A stretch of 64,000 nt of DNA from an uncultured Bacteroidales bacterium (lineage in GTDB: Bacteria > Bacteroidota > Bacteroidia > Bacteroidales > UBA932), in contig CAMYVB010000004.1 of assembly GCA_947302175.1 (NCBI GenBank), positions 1 to 64,000 on the forward strand, written 5' to 3'. Under the pieces are notes generated by a model. It made no database searches. It saw only the letters and a program-made list of their open reading frames with translations, and was not told the origin of the DNA. Position 1 is the stretch's first letter. Every line of letters starts with the position of its first letter. A program made the translations under genes and the position numbers. Of the stretch, positions 1 through 14,333 are shown in pieces.

Positions 1-965
1 CCGGCGTGAGCGACCTCTACGGCGTGGAGATCTTCCCGAAGGGCAAGGAGTTCACCCTCCAGGGCCTGAAGGAAGCCGACTACATGAACATCAACTCCTC
101 CAAGTGGACGAACGACGCCAAGACCGCCGGTCTGGTGCGCGAGCTCATCCAGAACTACTGCATCGCCCACAAGGAGGCCGAGACCCGCTCCAAGCGCGAA
201 CTCGACAAGATCAAGGTCGGCGACGAGCTCGGCAACGGCGTCATGCAGCTGGCGAAGGTCTACATCGCCAAGAAGCGCAAGATCACCGTGGGTGACAAGA
301 TGGCCGGCCGTCACGGCAACAAGGGTATCGTGGCGAAGATCGTCCGCCAGGAGGACATGCCGTTCCTCGAGGACGGTACTCCCGTGGACATCGTCCTGAA
401 CCCGCTGGGCGTGCCTTCCCGTATGAACCTCGGCCAGATTTACGAGACGGTCCTCGGTTGGGCCGGCGCCGAACTCGGCCTGAAGTTCTCCACCCCGATC
501 TTCGACGGTGCGTCCATCGACGAGATCTGCGACTACACCGACAAGGCCGGCGTGCCGCGCTTCGGCAAGACCCGCCTGCGCGACGGCGGCACCGGCGACT
601 GGTTCGACCAGCCCGCCACCGTTGGCGTCATCTATATGATCAAGCTCGGCCACATGGTCGACGACAAGATGCATGCCAGGTCCATAGGTCCTTATTCCCT
701 CATCACCCAGCAGCCTCTCGGCGGTAAAGCCCAGTTCGGCGGCCAGAGGTTTGGTGAGATGGAAGTCTGGGCCCTCGAAGCCTTCGGTGCGGCCAACGCC
801 CTCCAGGAAATCCTCACCGTCAAGTCCGATGACGTGACGGGTCGCAGCAAGACCTACGAAGCCATAGTCAAGGGCGATCCCATGCCGCCGGCAGGTATCC
901 CCGAGTCCCTCAACGTGCTGCTGCACGAGCTTCGCGGCCTCGGCCTCAAAGTCACTTTGGATTAA
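1..965 (+). CDS. rpoB: RNA polymerase subunit beta, C-terminal part (5' end outside window)
   Basis: This is the last ~320 residues of the beta subunit of DNA-dependent RNA polymerase; the reading frame is open to the left edge, so the gene begins outside the window. The segment holds the conserved [10 protein letters not shown] stretch, the [11 protein letters not shown] stretch near the active centre, and the [20 protein letters not shown] block that contacts beta'. It ends normally, 24 bases before rpoC, in the usual rpoBC order. The rifampicin region lies outside the window. Identity is certain; only the truncation by the window edge is unusual. Confidence 0.98.
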   Translation, partial: GVSDLYGVEIFPKGKEFTLQGLKEADYMNINSSKWTNDAKTAGLVRELIQNYCIAHKEAETRSKRELDKIKVGDELGNGVMQLAKVYIAKKRKITVGDKMAGRHGNKGIVAKIVRQEDMPFLEDGTPVDIVLNPLGVPSRMNLGQIYETVLGWAGAELGLKFSTPIFDGASIDEICDYTDKAGVPRFGKTRLRDGGTGDWFDQPATVGVIYMIKLGHMVDDKMHARSIGPYSLITQQPLGGKAQFGGQRFGEMEVWALEAFGAANALQEILTVKSDDVTGRSKTYEAIVKGDPMPPAGIPESLNVLLHELRGLGLKVTLD

Positions 966-989
966 TTTCAGGAAAGCTTCTATTAAGAT

Positions 990-5240
<4,251 letters not shown>

Positions 5241-5260
5241 GATTTCGAATCCCTTTCAAT

Positions 5261-5291
5261 AAAAAAACCTGCCTGAGAGGCAGGTTTTTTT
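5261..5291. terminator. Bidirectional intrinsic terminator between rpoC and sialidase
   Basis: An A-rich left flank, the stem ACCTGCC/GGCAGGT with a short loop and a run of seven T form a symmetric hairpin. It lies just after the rpoC stop and overlaps the stop of the convergent sialidase gene, so it can terminate both transcripts. Confidence 0.93.
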
Positions 5292-6408
5292 ATTTGATCA
5301 TCTTTCTTGGAATTATATCAAAGGCTAAGACTTCACGCATGGTTTCGTGACCGGCTTCGTAGAGGAGCGCTACCGACCCGTCGGGAAGCTCCACCATGTC
5401 CGAATAGGCGCCACACTCATACGGGGGGCAGTATATTACCTTCCATGTTTTGCCGCCGTCCTTGCTGAGCTTGACTTTGAGATTGATGCGTTTTTCGGGG
5501 CCCTCAGGATTCATGAAGAGGAGCCAGTCCTGCTTTTCGTGGCCGTGACGGTAGCGTATGATGCTGCCTTCGCACACGGCTGCGGGGAGATTGGGATCGA
5601 GCTGCGCTTCTGAAAGAGTCTGTCCACCATCGCTGCTCACGGCGACGTAGCGCTGATAGTGGCGGCCTTCCATAACATTCCATATAGTGAACTCCCTCAT
5701 GTTGAGCATGATGTCACCATTGGAAAGCTCAGCCGCCATGCATTCGTTGCCGGCAGTGGCGAAAGCGCCCTTTTGCCAGGTCTCGCCCTGGTCGTCGGAA
5801 TAGATGAGATAGGACCTGCCGTACCATTTTTCGCCGGGATAGGTCCATTTGTGGTAGCAGGGAACGATGAGGCGCCCTTTGTGCTCTCCTTTTTCCAGAC
5901 GTATTGCGTGGCCGGGACCTACGCAGTTCATGAGCCAGGTGGTGTCGTACACGGAAGCCGTTATTTCACGGGGGTCGCTCCAGCTCAGGCCGTCGTCATC
6001 GGAATACTGAATTTCGGTGCGGCAGTCGAACATGGCGTAGCTTGCGTTGCGCCACTTGCTGAGGAGCAGTATCCTGCCGTTCTCGAGAACTACGGGCGTG
6101 GGGCTGCTGCATGCGTTTTCCCCTTCCTCCTTGACTACGCTCAGTTCGCTCCAGGTCTTGCCGAAATCGGTCGAACGCTTGAGGACGAGGTCAATGTCGC
6201 CCTTGTCCTTATGGTTATTGGTCCTTCCTTCGCAGAAGGCGAGGATGGTGCCGTCGTTTGAGATGGTAAGAGCGGGGATGCGGTAGGTGTGGTAGCCTTC
6301 GGTGCCGGCCTTGAAAAGCTCGGTGTGCCCGGACTTAACCGTGGCATCGGAACAAGCTGCGACTGCGGAGACTGCCAATGCCAGGGCGGGGATAAAGAAT
6401 TTGTTCAT
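5290..6408 (-). CDS. Exo-alpha-sialidase lipoprotein (GH33)
   Basis: This 372-residue protein should release terminal sialic acid from glycoconjugates at the cell envelope. It starts with a lipoprotein signal ending at AVAAC, so Cys19 would be acylated. The YRIP motif at about residues 42-45 supplies the first arginine of the sialic-acid carboxylate triad, and the following EGR...D.GDID block carries the likely acid/base aspartate near residue 68. At least four Asp boxes (SxDxGxTW type) mark the six-bladed propeller. A consensus promoter lies just upstream. It is not next to nan catabolic genes here, so the fate of the sialic acid is not shown by context. Confidence 0.92.
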   Translation of the reverse strand: MNKFFIPALALAVSAVAACSDATVKSGHTELFKAGTEGYHTYRIPALTISNDGTILAFCEGRTNNHKDKGDIDLVLKRSTDFGKTWSELSVVKEEGENACSSPTPVVLENGRILLLSKWRNASYAMFDCRTEIQYSDDDGLSWSDPREITASVYDTTWLMNCVGPGHAIRLEKGEHKGRLIVPCYHKWTYPGEKWYGRSYLIYSDDQGETWQKGAFATAGNECMAAELSNGDIMLNMREFTIWNVMEGRHYQRYVAVSSDGGQTLSEAQLDPNLPAAVCEGSIIRYRHGHEKQDWLLFMNPEGPEKRINLKVKLSKDGGKTWKVIYCPPYECGAYSDMVELPDGSVALLYEAGHETMREVLAFDIIPRKMIK

Positions 6409-6430
6409 TATTAGGAAAGTTTTCTCTTAG

Positions 6431-6461
6431 CAAATATACAAAATTCAGTTTTTGGCTCAAA
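6431..6461 (-). promoter_or_regulatory. Consensus Bacteroidetes promoter for the sialidase
   Basis: Read on the minus strand, TTTG at 6461-6458 is followed after 19 bases by TATATTTG at 6438-6431. This is a full match to the -33/-7 pattern of Bacteroidetes. The start codon lies only about 20 bases further on. Confidence 0.8.
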
Positions 6462-6467
6462 ATATAT

Positions 6468-6475
6468 TATATTTG
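6468..6475 (+). promoter_or_regulatory. -7 element for the SLBB exporter gene
   Basis: TATATTTG matches TAnnTTTG. No clear -33 TTTG is seen at 19-21 bases. The predicted transcript start near 6480 supports ATG 6498, not the upstream TTG at 6480, as the start of translation. Confidence 0.6.
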
Positions 6476-6497
6476 TTGTTTGGATAATTATGTAAGT

Positions 6498-8846
6498 ATG
6501 AAATCGAGACTTCTTATTCTTTCCGTAATCGCAGCGTTTCTACTCCCCGCGGCGGCATTCGCCCAGGGTTCGGCCGAAATGGAGGCCGCAAAGCAGTTCG
6601 CCAAGCAATATGGCTATTCCGAAAGCGAAATCGAGAACATCCTTTCCTCGCAGCAGGGGAGCAACAAAAATTCAAACCTTTTTCTCAACCCCGAAGGAGA
6701 GGAGTCCCTCAACTCGAGCACCAGGCACCTGACCAATCCCACCATTCTCCCGCGAGCGAAAAAGAGAGAGGAGGAGGATACGGTGTACGACGCCGACGGC
6801 AACCCCATCGAGAAGGATGAGACCAAGCATGTCTATGGTCATAAATTCTTCGATTCCAATGTATTGGGCATAGTCCCGAGCGTCAATACAGCCGTTCCGG
6901 AGAGCTATATACTCGGCCCGGGGGACGAGGTGACGATAGACATTTGGGGCGGAACTACCGCCAAAGTGAACAGCGTTATCGCCAAAGACGGGACAGTACT
7001 CATCAATGGAGTAGGGCCCGTGACAATCGGAGGCATGAATGTTTCACGCGCTGCTACCGCCCTGAAGAAGAAGCTCTCAAAGATCTACGGCGACCTTGAC
7101 CAGGCTTCGCACCTGAGGCTTTCCGTCAACCGCATGCGCACGATCACTGTCAACGTCGTTGGCGACGTGCTGGTTCCCGGCGCATATGCAGTGCCGGCGC
7201 TCACTCAGATTGCCTCTGCCGTTTATATGGCCGGCGGCGTTGAAGAGACGGCATCAGTCCGCGACATCCGCCTCTATAGGGAAGGCAAGCTGGTCGGCAC
7301 TTTCGATTTCTACGAGTTCATGTTCAAGGGCACCTTCGATCCCGCCCTCAAGCTTGAAGACAACGATATAGTCTCAGTCCCCTCATACAAAGCCATAGTT
7401 ACCGTCGAGGGAGAAGCCATGCGTCCCATGCTCTATGAAGTGAAGGAAGGCGACAGCGTGGCCGACGTCATCACCTATGCCGGAGGATTTACCCCCGACG
7501 GCCTGACCGACATGGTCTACCTTGAAAGGAAGGAAGGCGAGAACCAGTCTTTTGCAGTTAAAGAGAGTGAGTTCTCTTCATTCCGCGTCAAGAGAGGCGA
7601 CCTTATCCACTTCAACGCCATCCAGATCGAGCCTGCCAACAGGGTCTGCGTAAACGGTGCGGTTCAAAAACCCGGTTTCTACCCCCTGTCCGGCGAGATA
7701 TCGTCTGTCAAGGACCTCCTCGAGAATGCAGGCGGGCTCAATGAAAGTGCCAACAAAGCCCGTGCGACCATGTTCCGAAAGGATGCCGATATGCGCCCCA
7801 GCTCAATTCACGTCAATATTAAGGACGTCATGTCCGGCAGGGTCATAATCCCGCTCCAGAGGGGAGACAGCCTCTATGTCTATGAGTCCGAAGAGCTCCG
7901 CAAAGACCTCGATATCAAGATTTACGGCGCCGTCAATACTGAAGGCATCTATACCTGGCGCCCAGGCATGACTGTCTATGACCTTGTCATGGAAGCCGGA
8001 GGCTTTGCCGAAGGAGCCGATATGACCAATATCGAGATTGCACGAAAGGGCCGCAGGGACAAGGGCTATGTCAAAACCCTCAACCTGGAGGCTGACCCCT
8101 CCGCCGGCGAAGAAGTTCTCTATTCCGATGACAACGTGTTCGTCAGGCTCATGAGCAATTTCCGCGACCCTCAGGTCATTCAGATTAACGGCGAAGTCAG
8201 CTTCCCCGGCGCCTATGCCATCGACAAGACCATAGTCAGGCTTTCCGACATCGTGGAAAGGGCAGGAGGCTTCACTACAGATGCATACGTAAAAGGTGCC
8301 CAGCTCGAAAGGCAGGTGACCGACCTCGAAAAGGACCGCACTGAAATGGCCGTCACCCTTGCTGCCCAGCAGGAGAACGTCAAGGAGGCAAAAGACTCCC
8401 TCGCCATGGTCCAGAAGGACTACATACCCATCGGTATCGACCTTGAGGCCGCAGTGAAGAATCCCGGTTCGGACGCTGACGTGGTCCTAAGGACCGGTGA
8501 CATCATCACCATCCCCCAGCTCAACAACACCGTGAAGATTTCAGGCGCAGTATTCTACCCCAACACCGTAGTGTACAATCCTTCGTACACCTGGCGTGAC
8601 TACATCAACCAGGCCGGCGGTATGGAAAAGAAGGCCAAGGCCCGCAACATCTACGCCGTCTATATGAACGGCCAGGTGGCCCGAAAAGGCAGCGCCAATT
8701 TCAAGATGGAACCCGGTATGGAGCTGGTGGTCGTCGAAGAGAAGAAGGATGGCGAAAAGATAACCGCCACCGAGCTGGCGACTATCTCCTCTCTCGCAAT
8801 TTCAATCGCCTACATGGTCACGGCAGTCGTGAGAATGTTCATGTAA
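6498..8846 (+). CDS. Polysaccharide export protein with six SLBB repeats (Wza-like)
   Basis: This protein of 782 residues is a periplasmic/outer-membrane polysaccharide exporter of the Wza/COG1596 type. The start at ATG 6498 gives a clean signal peptide ending AAAFAQ. A Poly_export domain begins near residue 131 (YILGPGDEVTIDIWG). It is followed by about six SLBB-like repeats beginning near residues 215, 302, 384, 475, 562 and 681, each with a G..PG.Y pattern and an AGG ending. A hydrophobic C-terminus (about 758-782) may anchor it. The larger number of SLBB units than in Wza is a feature of Bacteroidetes exporters. It is followed after 13 bases by a Wzz-like gene, which supports the role. 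Confidence 0.9.
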   Translation: MKSRLLILSVIAAFLLPAAAFAQGSAEMEAAKQFAKQYGYSESEIENILSSQQGSNKNSNLFLNPEGEESLNSSTRHLTNPTILPRAKKREEEDTVYDADGNPIEKDETKHVYGHKFFDSNVLGIVPSVNTAVPESYILGPGDEVTIDIWGGTTAKVNSVIAKDGTVLINGVGPVTIGGMNVSRAATALKKKLSKIYGDLDQASHLRLSVNRMRTITVNVVGDVLVPGAYAVPALTQIASAVYMAGGVEETASVRDIRLYREGKLVGTFDFYEFMFKGTFDPALKLEDNDIVSVPSYKAIVTVEGEAMRPMLYEVKEGDSVADVITYAGGFTPDGLTDMVYLERKEGENQSFAVKESEFSSFRVKRGDLIHFNAIQIEPANRVCVNGAVQKPGFYPLSGEISSVKDLLENAGGLNESANKARATMFRKDADMRPSSIHVNIKDVMSGRVIIPLQRGDSLYVYESEELRKDLDIKIYGAVNTEGIYTWRPGMTVYDLVMEAGGFAEGADMTNIEIARKGRRDKGYVKTLNLEADPSAGEEVLYSDDNVFVRLMSNFRDPQVIQINGEVSFPGAYAIDKTIVRLSDIVERAGGFTTDAYVKGAQLERQVTDLEKDRTEMAVTLAAQQENVKEAKDSLAMVQKDYIPIGIDLEAAVKNPGSDADVVLRTGDIITIPQLNNTVKISGAVFYPNTVVYNPSYTWRDYINQAGGMEKKAKARNIYAVYMNGQVARKGSANFKMEPGMELVVVEEKKDGEKITATELATISSLAISIAYMVTAVVRMFM

Positions 8847-8859
8847 AGAGCACAGCTAT

Positions 8860-9939
8860 ATGGCAGACATCATTGAAGAAAGGGAAATCGACCTTCTTGA
8901 GGTTTTCCGCAAAATCTGGAAACATCGCAAGATTGTTTTCATCTCGACGGGCGTTGCAATCGTCCTCGGCCTTATTGCAGCTCTTGCAACGGAGCATAAG
9001 TATGTGACCAAAATCGCTTTCGTACCCCAATACAACACGGGTATGAACAGCCGCATCTCGAATCTCGCATCGCTTGCCGGCATAAGCCTGGACGAAACCG
9101 GCGGTGCAGACGGTCCCATCTCCCCCACGGTCTACCCCAAGATCCTGGACAACAAAGACTTCCTCAAGGAGCTCGCCTATACTCCCATCCATTTCAAGGG
9201 CTATGCTGAGCCTATACTCCTGATTGACTGGTTCAACGACGAGCAGTACCAGAAGAAGAACTTTTTCCGGACTCTCATGAAATACACCATAGGTCTGCCC
9301 GGGGTGATCAAAGACGCCATTGCCCCCGAAAAAGAGGAGGATAGCGAATTCGCCTCGGCAACGGACGGCATACACGCTCCTTCGCTCACTAAAGAGGAAG
9401 CCACGGCTATCAAGGCTCTCAAAGGGGCCCTCGAGCTGAAAGTCCTCAAGACCGAGCGCCATGTGATGCTCAGTTCGACCATGAATGAGCCCACGGCATC
9501 CGCCGAAGTTGCCATCGCAGCCTTCGATCTGTTTAAAAAGTACATTTCCAAGTTCAAAGTCAATAAGGCTCAGAGCAACCTCGACTTCCTGGAGAGCCAG
9601 TACGCAGAAGCCAAGGCCGAATACGAAGCCAAGCAGTCCGCCCTCGCCCGCATGAAAGACTCTCATCAGGGTCGCAAGACTGCTGAGTCGGAAATAAGGA
9701 TTCAGCGCCTTCAGACCGAGGCCGAACTTGCAAGGATGCTTTATCTCGAACTTTCCAAAAATTGCCTTACCGCCAGGGTGAAGGTGACTGAAGCGAACGT
9801 AACCTTTACTGAGCTCACCCCCGCCTACGTCCCCCGCAAATCTGCCAATTCCCGCAAAACCGTCCTCATTATCTGGGCCCTTGCCGGAATCCTTGCCGGC
9901 TGCGTGATCGCCCTTGCGAAGAAAGAACAAAAAGACTGA
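8860..9939 (+). CDS. Wzz/chain-length determinant family protein
   Basis: This 359-residue inner-membrane protein has the classical Wzz layout: a short cytoplasmic N-terminus, a membrane helix at about residues 27-48, a large periplasmic part with predicted coiled coil around residues 240-300, and a second membrane helix at about 330-352. It has no BY-kinase domain at the C-terminus. It sits 13 bases after the SLBB exporter and 2 bases before cysS, so the three are probably co-transcribed. It should control polymer length or couple export to synthesis. No glycosyltransferases are next to it, so the polymer cannot be named. Confidence 0.88.
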   Translation: MADIIEEREIDLLEVFRKIWKHRKIVFISTGVAIVLGLIAALATEHKYVTKIAFVPQYNTGMNSRISNLASLAGISLDETGGADGPISPTVYPKILDNKDFLKELAYTPIHFKGYAEPILLIDWFNDEQYQKKNFFRTLMKYTIGLPGVIKDAIAPEKEEDSEFASATDGIHAPSLTKEEATAIKALKGALELKVLKTERHVMLSSTMNEPTASAEVAIAAFDLFKKYISKFKVNKAQSNLDFLESQYAEAKAEYEAKQSALARMKDSHQGRKTAESEIRIQRLQTEAELARMLYLELSKNCLTARVKVTEANVTFTELTPAYVPRKSANSRKTVLIIWALAGILAGCVIALAKKEQKD

Positions 9940-9941
9940 CC

Positions 9942-11468
9942 ATGAGAGATTTACTCCTCTATAATACACTTACCAGAAAGAAAGAGCTTTTCGTCCCCAT
10001 ACACCCCGGACGCGCCGGCATGTATGTGTGCGGCCCCACGGTCTACGGTGACGCCCATCTGGGCCACGCCCGCCCCGGAGTCACTTTCGACGTCCTGCAA
10101 AAGCTCCTGCGCCATCTTGGCTACAAGGTCCGCTACGTCCGCAACATCACCGACGTAGGCCATCTCGAGCACGATGCGGACGAGGGTGAAGACAAAATCG
10201 CAAAGAAGGCCCGCCTCGAGGAGCTGGAGCCCATGGAGGTGGTTCAAAGCTACACCCTCCGCTACCACGATGCCATGAGGCTTCTGAACGTCGCTCCCCC
10301 TTCGATCGAGCCCCGCGCCTCCGGCCACATCCCCGAGCAGATCGAGGCCGTCCAGAAAATCCTCGACAGCGGCTACGCCTACATCAGCAACGGCAGCGTC
10401 TATTTCGACGTCCGCAAATACAACGAAGACCACAAATACGGCATCCTAAGCGGCCGCAACCTAGACGACACCCTCGAGGGCACCCGCAGCCTCGACGGCC
10501 AGAGCGACAAACGCGCTCCGTTCGATTTTGCCATCTGGAAAAAGGCTGAGCCCCAGCACATCATGAAATGGCGCTCGCCTTGGAGCACAGGCTTCCCCGG
10601 CTGGCATCTCGAGTGCTCAGTGATGGGCGAGAAATACCTCGGAGAGGTGTTCGACATCCATGGCGGCGGCATGGACCTCCTCTTCCCGCACCACGAGTGC
10701 GAAATCGCCCAGAACGTCGCGAGCCGCGGCCAGATGGGCGTACACTACTGGGTCCACAACAATATGATCACCATCGAAGGGCAGAAGATGGGTAAGTCCC
10801 TGGGCAATTTCATCACCCTCCCCGAGCTCTTCAGCGGCAGCCACCCCAAGCTCACGGCTGCATACAGCCCCATGACCGTGCGCTTCTTCATACTCCAGGC
10901 GCACTACCGCGGCACGCTCGACTTCAGCAATGAAGCCCTGCAGGCGGCCGCCAAGGGTCTCAAACGCATACTTCAGGGCGCCAAAGACCTCTATGCCCTC
11001 GCCGGGAAAAAGATGCCGTCCCTCCCCTATGGCGAGTACACTCCCCTCACCGCTCCCGAGGCCTGCGCGGCCGACAATCCCGAGGTCAAAGCCGTATTCG
11101 ACGGCGTATATGACGCCCTTTGCGACGACATGAACACTCCCGTCGCCCTGGCGAGCCTGTTCGATGCCGTGCGCATCATCAATACCGCCAAGGAGAAGAA
11201 GCTCACCCTTTCCAAGAATGACATCGACACTCTTGTCTGCCTCTTCGACGACATAGTCTTCGGCGTTCTCGGATTAAGGAATGAAGAAGCAGGCGACGAA
11301 AAGGCCGAAAAGACCATAGAGGGCCTTATGGATATGGTCCTGCAGACCAGGGCCGAGGCCAAGGCCGCCAAGGACTGGGCCGCTTCCGACCGCATACGCG
11401 ACTCCCTCAAAGCCCTCGGCATCACCGTGAAAGACACCAAGGAAGGCGCAGAATGGGCTCTCGAATAA
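9942..11468 (+). CDS. cysS: Cysteinyl-tRNA synthetase
   Basis: This class I synthetase of 508 residues charges tRNA-Cys. The HIGH motif appears as HLGH within [16 protein letters not shown], and the KMSKS motif as KMGKS. The zinc ligands are visible as the Cys in YVCGPT, the Cys in LECSVM and the HHECE segment. Length and C-terminal anticodon-binding region are normal. The start is 2 bases after the Wzz-like gene, and the 3' end overlaps the exonuclease gene by 16 bases, so translation is probably coupled. Confidence 0.98.
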   Translation: MRDLLLYNTLTRKKELFVPIHPGRAGMYVCGPTVYGDAHLGHARPGVTFDVLQKLLRHLGYKVRYVRNITDVGHLEHDADEGEDKIAKKARLEELEPMEVVQSYTLRYHDAMRLLNVAPPSIEPRASGHIPEQIEAVQKILDSGYAYISNGSVYFDVRKYNEDHKYGILSGRNLDDTLEGTRSLDGQSDKRAPFDFAIWKKAEPQHIMKWRSPWSTGFPGWHLECSVMGEKYLGEVFDIHGGGMDLLFPHHECEIAQNVASRGQMGVHYWVHNNMITIEGQKMGKSLGNFITLPELFSGSHPKLTAAYSPMTVRFFILQAHYRGTLDFSNEALQAAAKGLKRILQGAKDLYALAGKKMPSLPYGEYTPLTAPEACAADNPEVKAVFDGVYDALCDDMNTPVALASLFDAVRIINTAKEKKLTLSKNDIDTLVCLFDDIVFGVLGLRNEEAGDEKAEKTIEGLMDMVLQTRAEAKAAKDWAASDRIRDSLKALGITVKDTKEGAEWALE

Positions 11469-12217
11469 AATTCATAAGCTGGAACGTGAACGGCCTGAGG
11501 GCCGTGGCCGGTAAAGGCTTTGCGGATATCTTCGCAGATGCCGACGCCGATTTCTTCTGCATACAGGAGACAAAGCTCCAGGCCGGTCAGATTGATCTCG
11601 AGTTCCCCGGCTACCAGTCCTACTGGGATTATGCCGATAAGAAAGGCTACTCAGGGACAGCCATTTATACAAAGCACACTCCCCTGTCGGTTTCTAAGGG
11701 CATCGGCATTGACGAGCACGACCACGAGGGCCGTGCAGTAACGCTCGAGTACGAAGATTTCTATCTCGTTTGCGTCTATGTGCCTAACTCGCAGGATGGC
11801 CTGAGGCGCCTTGATTACCGCATGAACTGGGAGGACGCTTTCAGGGATTATGTCAGCAGGCTCGCTTCCAGGAAAGGCGTTGTCATTTGCGGCGATATGA
11901 ACGTTGCGCACGAGGAGATTGACCTTAAGAATCCCGCTACGAATCATTTCAATGCCGGTTTTTCCGACGAGGAGAGAGCCAAGATGACGGCGCTGCTCGC
12001 TTCGGGTTTCGTTGATTCCTGGCGGGAGCAGCACCCCGATGAGGCTAAGTACAGCTGGTGGTCATACCGCATGGCAGCTCGCGAGAGGAACGTGGGGTGG
12101 CGCATTGATTATTTCCTTGTTAGCGAAAATCTGCGTGGCCGCATAGTTTCCACCGACATCCACAACGAAATCTTCGGTTCCGACCACTGCCCCGTCGAAC
12201 TAGTCCTTTCACTTTGA
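11453..12217 (+). CDS. xth: Exodeoxyribonuclease III / AP endonuclease (ExoA type)
   Basis: This enzyme of 254 residues should cleave DNA 5' to abasic sites and remove 3' blocking groups in base excision repair. It has the diagnostic WNVNGLRA start, the catalytic metal ligand in CIQETKLQ, the YVPNS motif, [13 protein letters not shown], and the GSDHCPV ending with the catalytic histidine. The start overlaps the last 16 bases of cysS. Its 3' end overlaps the convergent membrane-protein gene by 9 bases, with no terminator between them. Confidence 0.96.
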   Translation: MGSRIKFISWNVNGLRAVAGKGFADIFADADADFFCIQETKLQAGQIDLEFPGYQSYWDYADKKGYSGTAIYTKHTPLSVSKGIGIDEHDHEGRAVTLEYEDFYLVCVYVPNSQDGLRRLDYRMNWEDAFRDYVSRLASRKGVVICGDMNVAHEEIDLKNPATNHFNAGFSDEERAKMTALLASGFVDSWREQHPDEAKYSWWSYRMAARERNVGWRIDYFLVSENLRGRIVSTDIHNEIFGSDHCPVELVLSL

Positions 12218-13225
12218 ACGGCGGGAGAGGGATTCGGCGGCGTAGGCGATGATGCCGGCAAGGAGCATCATAAGGGCCTGCGATTCGTGGGCGAGGGTGG
12301 CGAAGACTATGCACACGCTTTCCTGGGGAAGGCCGTAGATTGCAAAGATGGCTGTGGAGACGATGTAGTGATAAGCGCCGAATCCGCCCGGTATGGGGAG
12401 TACCGATGCGACGCTGCCAACGAGCATGATAAACAGGGCGTCTGCAAGGCCAAGGCCTTCCATGGGAGAGAAGGCGTGGAAAAGAAGAACGATCTGAAGC
12501 CAGTAAAGACCCCAAATCAGCATGGTATAAACAAAGAACAGGAGCTTGCGGTCCATCATGAAGCAGCTGACAAAGCCCTGCCATATGCGGTCGAGTACGC
12601 CGTAAACTTTACCGAATACAGGCGCCCTGTCCTTCATCCTGAAAACAAGGACAAAGAAAAGGATAAACAGCAGTACAGCGGAGCCGGCGATGATGCCCTT
12701 AAGGGGCGTAAGGCCCTGAACGAAAGGCATAAAGAGCTTCTCGGACATAAACGAGCCGAACTGCTCCCATTTGAAAGCGAGAAGCAGAGCCGTGAGGATG
12801 AAGATAGAAAGCAGGTCCCAGCCCCTTTCGAGAACGGCAGTGCCTATGACGCGGTCATATGTGGCAAGGGGCTTGCCCGTTTCGGGGTCCTTTGCGCTGT
12901 GAGCCGTGATGACCCCGCAACGGAAGAATTCTCCGGAGTAGGGAATCACCATATTCGCCAGATTGGAAATATAGATTGCATTGACGGCGGGAGAGAGCTT
13001 GGTCGAAGGGTCTATAGGGCGGAGAATGTCGCGCCAGCGAAGACCGCGAACCGCAAAGGCAGCGGCGCCGCTAAGCATAGAAAACACCACCCAAACCCAC
13101 TTGCACTGCTTTATCTGGGAGAAGAACTCTCCCGAGTCTACCTTTCGAAAAGCAATGAGCACAAGGACCGCAGCGATGGCGACGGACGCAAGCGTTTTGA
13201 GTATTTTCTTAATCTTGGCGTTCAC
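12209..13225 (-). CDS. YbhN/UPF0104-family polytopic membrane protein
   Basis: This 338-residue integral membrane protein has about eight hydrophobic segments and belongs to the lysylphosphatidylglycerol-synthase-TM/YbhN family (flippase-like). Typical signatures are the RGLRWRDIL segment after the second helix, the NMVIPYSGEFFRC segment and the PIPGGFGAYHY motif near the C-terminus. Members are linked to lipid or lipid-linked substrate movement across the inner membrane, but the substrate here is unknown. The soluble MprF synthetase domain is absent. It converges on xth and is divergent from the PfkB gene. Confidence 0.82.
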   Translation of the reverse strand: MNAKIKKILKTLASVAIAAVLVLIAFRKVDSGEFFSQIKQCKWVWVVFSMLSGAAAFAVRGLRWRDILRPIDPSTKLSPAVNAIYISNLANMVIPYSGEFFRCGVITAHSAKDPETGKPLATYDRVIGTAVLERGWDLLSIFILTALLLAFKWEQFGSFMSEKLFMPFVQGLTPLKGIIAGSAVLLFILFFVLVFRMKDRAPVFGKVYGVLDRIWQGFVSCFMMDRKLLFFVYTMLIWGLYWLQIVLLFHAFSPMEGLGLADALFIMLVGSVASVLPIPGGFGAYHYIVSTAIFAIYGLPQESVCIVFATLAHESQALMMLLAGIIAYAAESLSRRSK

Positions 13226-13230
13226 AAGGG

Positions 13231-13259
13231 CAAATATACCGAAATTATTGCTAAATTTG
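13231..13259. promoter_or_regulatory. Divergent -7 elements for the YbhN-like and PfkB genes
   Basis: On the minus strand TATATTTG occupies 13238-13231, a few bases from the YbhN-like start. On the plus strand TAAATTTG occupies 13252-13259, about 20 bases from the PfkB start. Clear -33 partners are not seen for either. Confidence 0.55.
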
Positions 13260-13280
13260 ACAGTTAACGATCCTTAGACA

Positions 13281-14288
13281 ATGAAATCCATTCTTGGCAT
13301 TGGCAACGCACTGACCGACATCCTGGCCGTGCTCCCCGACGACAGCTTCCTCGAAAAGTACCATCTCCCCAAAGGCAGCATGCAGCATGTAGACATGGAG
13401 ACCGGCGATATGATATGGTCGGCCCTCAAGCCCTTGGGAATCAAGTATGTGGCCGGAGGTTCCGCCGCCAACACCATCACCTGCACCGCCATCTTCGGCA
13501 TGCCGTCGAGCTTCATAGGCAAGATAGGCGACGACGAGCTGGGCCTCCTTTTCAAGAGCGACCAGGAGCAGTACGGCGTGCAGACCAGGCTCCTCAAGAG
13601 CGAGAAGTCCAGCGGCAGAAGCATGGTGTTCGTCAGCGGCGGCAATGCCGAGCGCACTTTCGCCGTGTATCTTGGCGCCGCCCTCGACCTCGTCCCCGAG
13701 GATCTCTCCCCCGAGCAGTTCAAGGGTTTCGACTACTTCCACATAGAAGGCTATCTCGTCCAGAACCAGGCCCTCATCAGGAAGGCCGTGGAGCTCGCCA
13801 AGCAGGCCGGCTGCATCATCAGCATAGACATGGCTTCCTACAACGTCGTCGAGTCCAACTACGCTTTCCTCCACGACATAGTGGATAAGTATGTCGACAT
13901 AGTTTTCGCCAACGAGACCGAGTCCAAGGTATTCACCAAACTCTCCGACCCTGTCGAAGCCCTCGACGAGATTTCGAAGAGATGCAAGATTGCCGTAGTC
14001 AAGGTGGGTAAAGACGGGAGCTGGGTAAAATCCGGCGACGAAAGGTATTTCATCGACCCCTGGCCGGCCGACCCCGTGGACGCCACAGGCGCAGGCGACA
14101 CCTATGCCGCCGGTTTCCTCTATGCCCATTCCCTGGGCCTGCCGCTTAAGGTCTGCGGAGAAGTCGGCTCCATCATTGCGGCGAAGGTCGTGGAAATCGT
14201 GGGCACCAAGATTGACATCCCCCGTTGGAAGGCTGCCAAACAAGAAATCAGGTCTCTTATCGCTCCCTACGGAGTAGTGAGCGAATAA
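13281..14288 (+). CDS. PfkB-family carbohydrate/nucleoside kinase (adenosine-kinase-like)
   Basis: This 335-residue kinase has the ribokinase fold. The N-terminal GIGNALTDI is the typical substrate-side start, GGSAANT follows near residue 57, and the PfkB signature DATGAGDTYAAGF near residue 266 carries the anion hole and catalytic base aspartate. Length and the GSMQ start resemble the adenosine-kinase-like PfkB proteins common in Bacteroidetes. Ribokinase-like or fructokinase-like specificity cannot be excluded. It is monocistronic, with its own -7 element and a hairpin terminator. Confidence 0.88.
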   Translation: MKSILGIGNALTDILAVLPDDSFLEKYHLPKGSMQHVDMETGDMIWSALKPLGIKYVAGGSAANTITCTAIFGMPSSFIGKIGDDELGLLFKSDQEQYGVQTRLLKSEKSSGRSMVFVSGGNAERTFAVYLGAALDLVPEDLSPEQFKGFDYFHIEGYLVQNQALIRKAVELAKQAGCIISIDMASYNVVESNYAFLHDIVDKYVDIVFANETESKVFTKLSDPVEALDEISKRCKIAVVKVGKDGSWVKSGDERYFIDPWPADPVDATGAGDTYAAGFLYAHSLGLPLKVCGEVGSIIAAKVVEIVGTKIDIPRWKAAKQEIRSLIAPYGVVSE

Positions 14289-14300
14289 TCAATTCTTTCA

Positions 14301-14327
14301 GAAGAGCCTGCAAAGAGCAGGCTTTTC
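14301..14327. terminator. Bidirectional hairpin terminator
   Basis: An 11-bp stem containing GCCTGC/GCAGGC, a 5-base loop and a T-rich right flank lies between the PfkB stop and the convergent ACT-domain gene. It can end both the PfkB transcript and the seven-gene minus-strand operon. Confidence 0.85.
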
Positions 14328-14333
14328 TGATGA

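Noticed and set aside
5290..6408. A nan-type sialic acid utilisation locus
   Set aside because: No transporter, lyase, epimerase or kinase gene for sialic acid is next to the sialidase within the window.
6480..6497. TTG 6480 as start of the SLBB exporter
   Set aside because: It lies at the predicted transcript start and would place six extra residues before the signal peptide; ATG 6498 gives a normal signal.
12287..13267. Plus-strand frame antisense to the YbhN-like gene
   Set aside because: Composition is typical of an antisense shadow, while the minus strand shows membrane helices and family motifs.
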